Notes under the pieces: model-generated
Databases searched by the model: none
Told to the model about the DNA's origin: nothing
The model's input: only the letters and a program-made list of their open reading frames with translations
Made by a program: the position numbers and the translations under genes
In this document: piece by piece, positions 63,048 through 64,000 of the stretch
How the letters are laid out: every line of letters starts with the position of its first letter
How positions within the stretch are numbered: position 1 is the stretch's first letter
From: Dreissena polymorpha
Lineage: Eukaryota > Mollusca > Bivalvia > Myida > Dreissenidae
Length of the DNA: 64,000 nt
Reading direction: 5' to 3'
NCBI RefSeq assembly: GCF_020536995.1
Contig: NC_068356.1
Span: 27,777,476 to 27,841,475 of the forward strand

Positions 63048-63186
63048 ATGGCTGCCCGCGTCGAAACAAGCTTGCGTTGTTTACATGACACACTAGGCGA
63101 TAATGCAGCAAGGAAGGATCAGACACATGCAATTGTATCTGATCTTGAGCAAATTTGCATTCATGAATTAAATGAAAATGGCATTG
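63048..63186 (+). CDS. Probable first coding exon of a gene running off the window
   Basis: The ATG at 63048 opens 46 codons (MAARVETSLRCLHDTLGD... to LNENGI) and ends at a donor ATTG|GTAAAT in phase 1. The sequence is helical and charged with good codon use. No second exon is evident before 64000. I do not recognise the family. The start follows the presumed target duplication of the LTR-like element directly, so the original 5' leader probably lies to the left of 60,418. Confidence 0.5.
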
Positions 63187-63189
63187 GTA

Positions 63190-64000
63190 AATGACATTAG
63201 TAGTGTATATATATTTGCTCGATAATTTGCCGTGTAATCTATTTCCGCGCCCGGGAGACAGTCTAATGGGCATTCCCGAAGTCGATTAGCTTAGGAGTTT
63301 GAAGTTTCACTTGTAGCTCCCCGGTACGCAAAAGATAGTGCTGCGCTTTCTTTGCATTTAGAAAATGCCCGTTTCACATGCATTTGATTAAATTTGCAAT
63401 TATGACGAAGGCAGGGTGATAAAATAGTCCAAATAATTAGTCGTAATCTACCGATTATGATGTATATCGACCTCATATTTATAGGAGTAGGAGATAAGAA
63501 TGCAAAGATACTGTTGCACCTATCCTTAAAATCATTTATAATAAATCCCTAATATCCAGCAAAATCCCTAATGATAGGAAACCTGCAAATGTATGCCCTG
63601 AATTCAAAAAGGTAACAAACCTAATACAGGGTTTTTTTTTAGAAAAAGGGGAAGACACTGGACGCTGGGTAAAAGGGGAAAATTGAGCGCGAAAGAGACA
63701 TATTTGGGGTAAAAATAAAAACTGTTCATTTCAATGTCTATAACTCGCCTACAGACTTCAGGTTTTTTTTTAGAAAAAGAGGCATGTCTCTGACCTTTTT
63801 GTTCTTAAACACAAGAGCAAGTATGATATTAAAGTCAAAGTCCTAAATAAAGTTGCAGGGGTAGATCTAATAATGGGAAATGTTTGCAACTGGGGCCAGG
63901 GAACGATGTCAATATTGTGATTTCAATTTCATGATGAATGGGTTGACGATCTAGATCTGCTACAGGAAGGGAAAGGTGCGGCAGCTGCCGATTGTTTACT
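63190..64000. other. Probable intron or intergenic DNA
   Basis: No supported gene is seen. The string GGTTTTTTTTTAGAAAAAG occurs twice in similar form (about 63,629 and 63,762), hinting at a small local repeat. Confidence 0.4.

Overview
The window looks like nuclear DNA of a bivalve mollusc. It is about two-thirds A+T, its genes have small exons and GT-AG introns, and gene-free stretches run for many kilobases. It also holds repeats I associate from memory with bivalve genomes: a GTGTCGTCC-type inverted-repeat element, and a dispersed repeat ending in GGGGGCATTGTG followed by ACAAACACATCTCTTG. A dreissenid mussel would fit, but I cannot prove the species.

Layout. Positions 1-14,224 are non-coding and contain an old imperfect tandem duplication with a period of about 8.3 kb (1-5285 copied at 8267-14224). 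Inside it, a 132-bp block is kept almost unchanged in both copies while its surroundings have drifted. Copy 2 also carries a 447-bp TTAA-flanked transposon that is absent from copy 1. At 16,776-20,394 sits a hAT DNA transposon whose four-exon transposase gene (667 codons, minus strand) reads open throughout. A bivalve dispersed repeat follows near 23 kb.

The centre of the window (24.3-52.8 kb) is a one-direction array of caspase-family genes. (1) 24,362-25,252 is a single-exon pseudo-caspase: the catalytic Cys is Ser and the inter-subunit linker is gone. (2) A decayed p10 fragment lies at about 33.3-33.9 kb. (3) 40,880-43,141 is a three-exon caspase with the catalytic Cys and His present. (4) A decayed exon 2-exon 3 fragment lies at 46,295-47,155. 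(5) 48,881-52,751 is a second three-exon caspase with a much longer N-terminal region. The two complete genes share exactly placed phase-1 introns and a homologous ~3-kb downstream flank, so they arose by segmental duplication. Between the loci lie a worn LINE (25.6-28.4 kb), SINE and MITE debris, a non-autonomous hAT-like element with two further inverted-repeat elements nested inside it (34,297-36,707), a 28-bp minisatellite and the second TTAA element.

The right end (55-64 kb) holds a 41-bp minisatellite with a splice-donor-like motif in every unit, an intronless 318-codon gene of unknown function with an overlapping upstream ORF, a pogo/Tigger-like MITE, and weak candidate minus-strand exons. 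A young-looking element with identical ~470-bp direct terminal repeats and a 5-6 bp target duplication appears to have inserted immediately before the ATG of a plus-strand first exon at 63,048.

Functional reading (inference): the two active-type caspases are probably proteases of apoptosis or immunity from a bivalve lineage expansion. The neighbouring Cys-to-Ser paralogue could be a regulator (decoy) or a gene on its way to decay.
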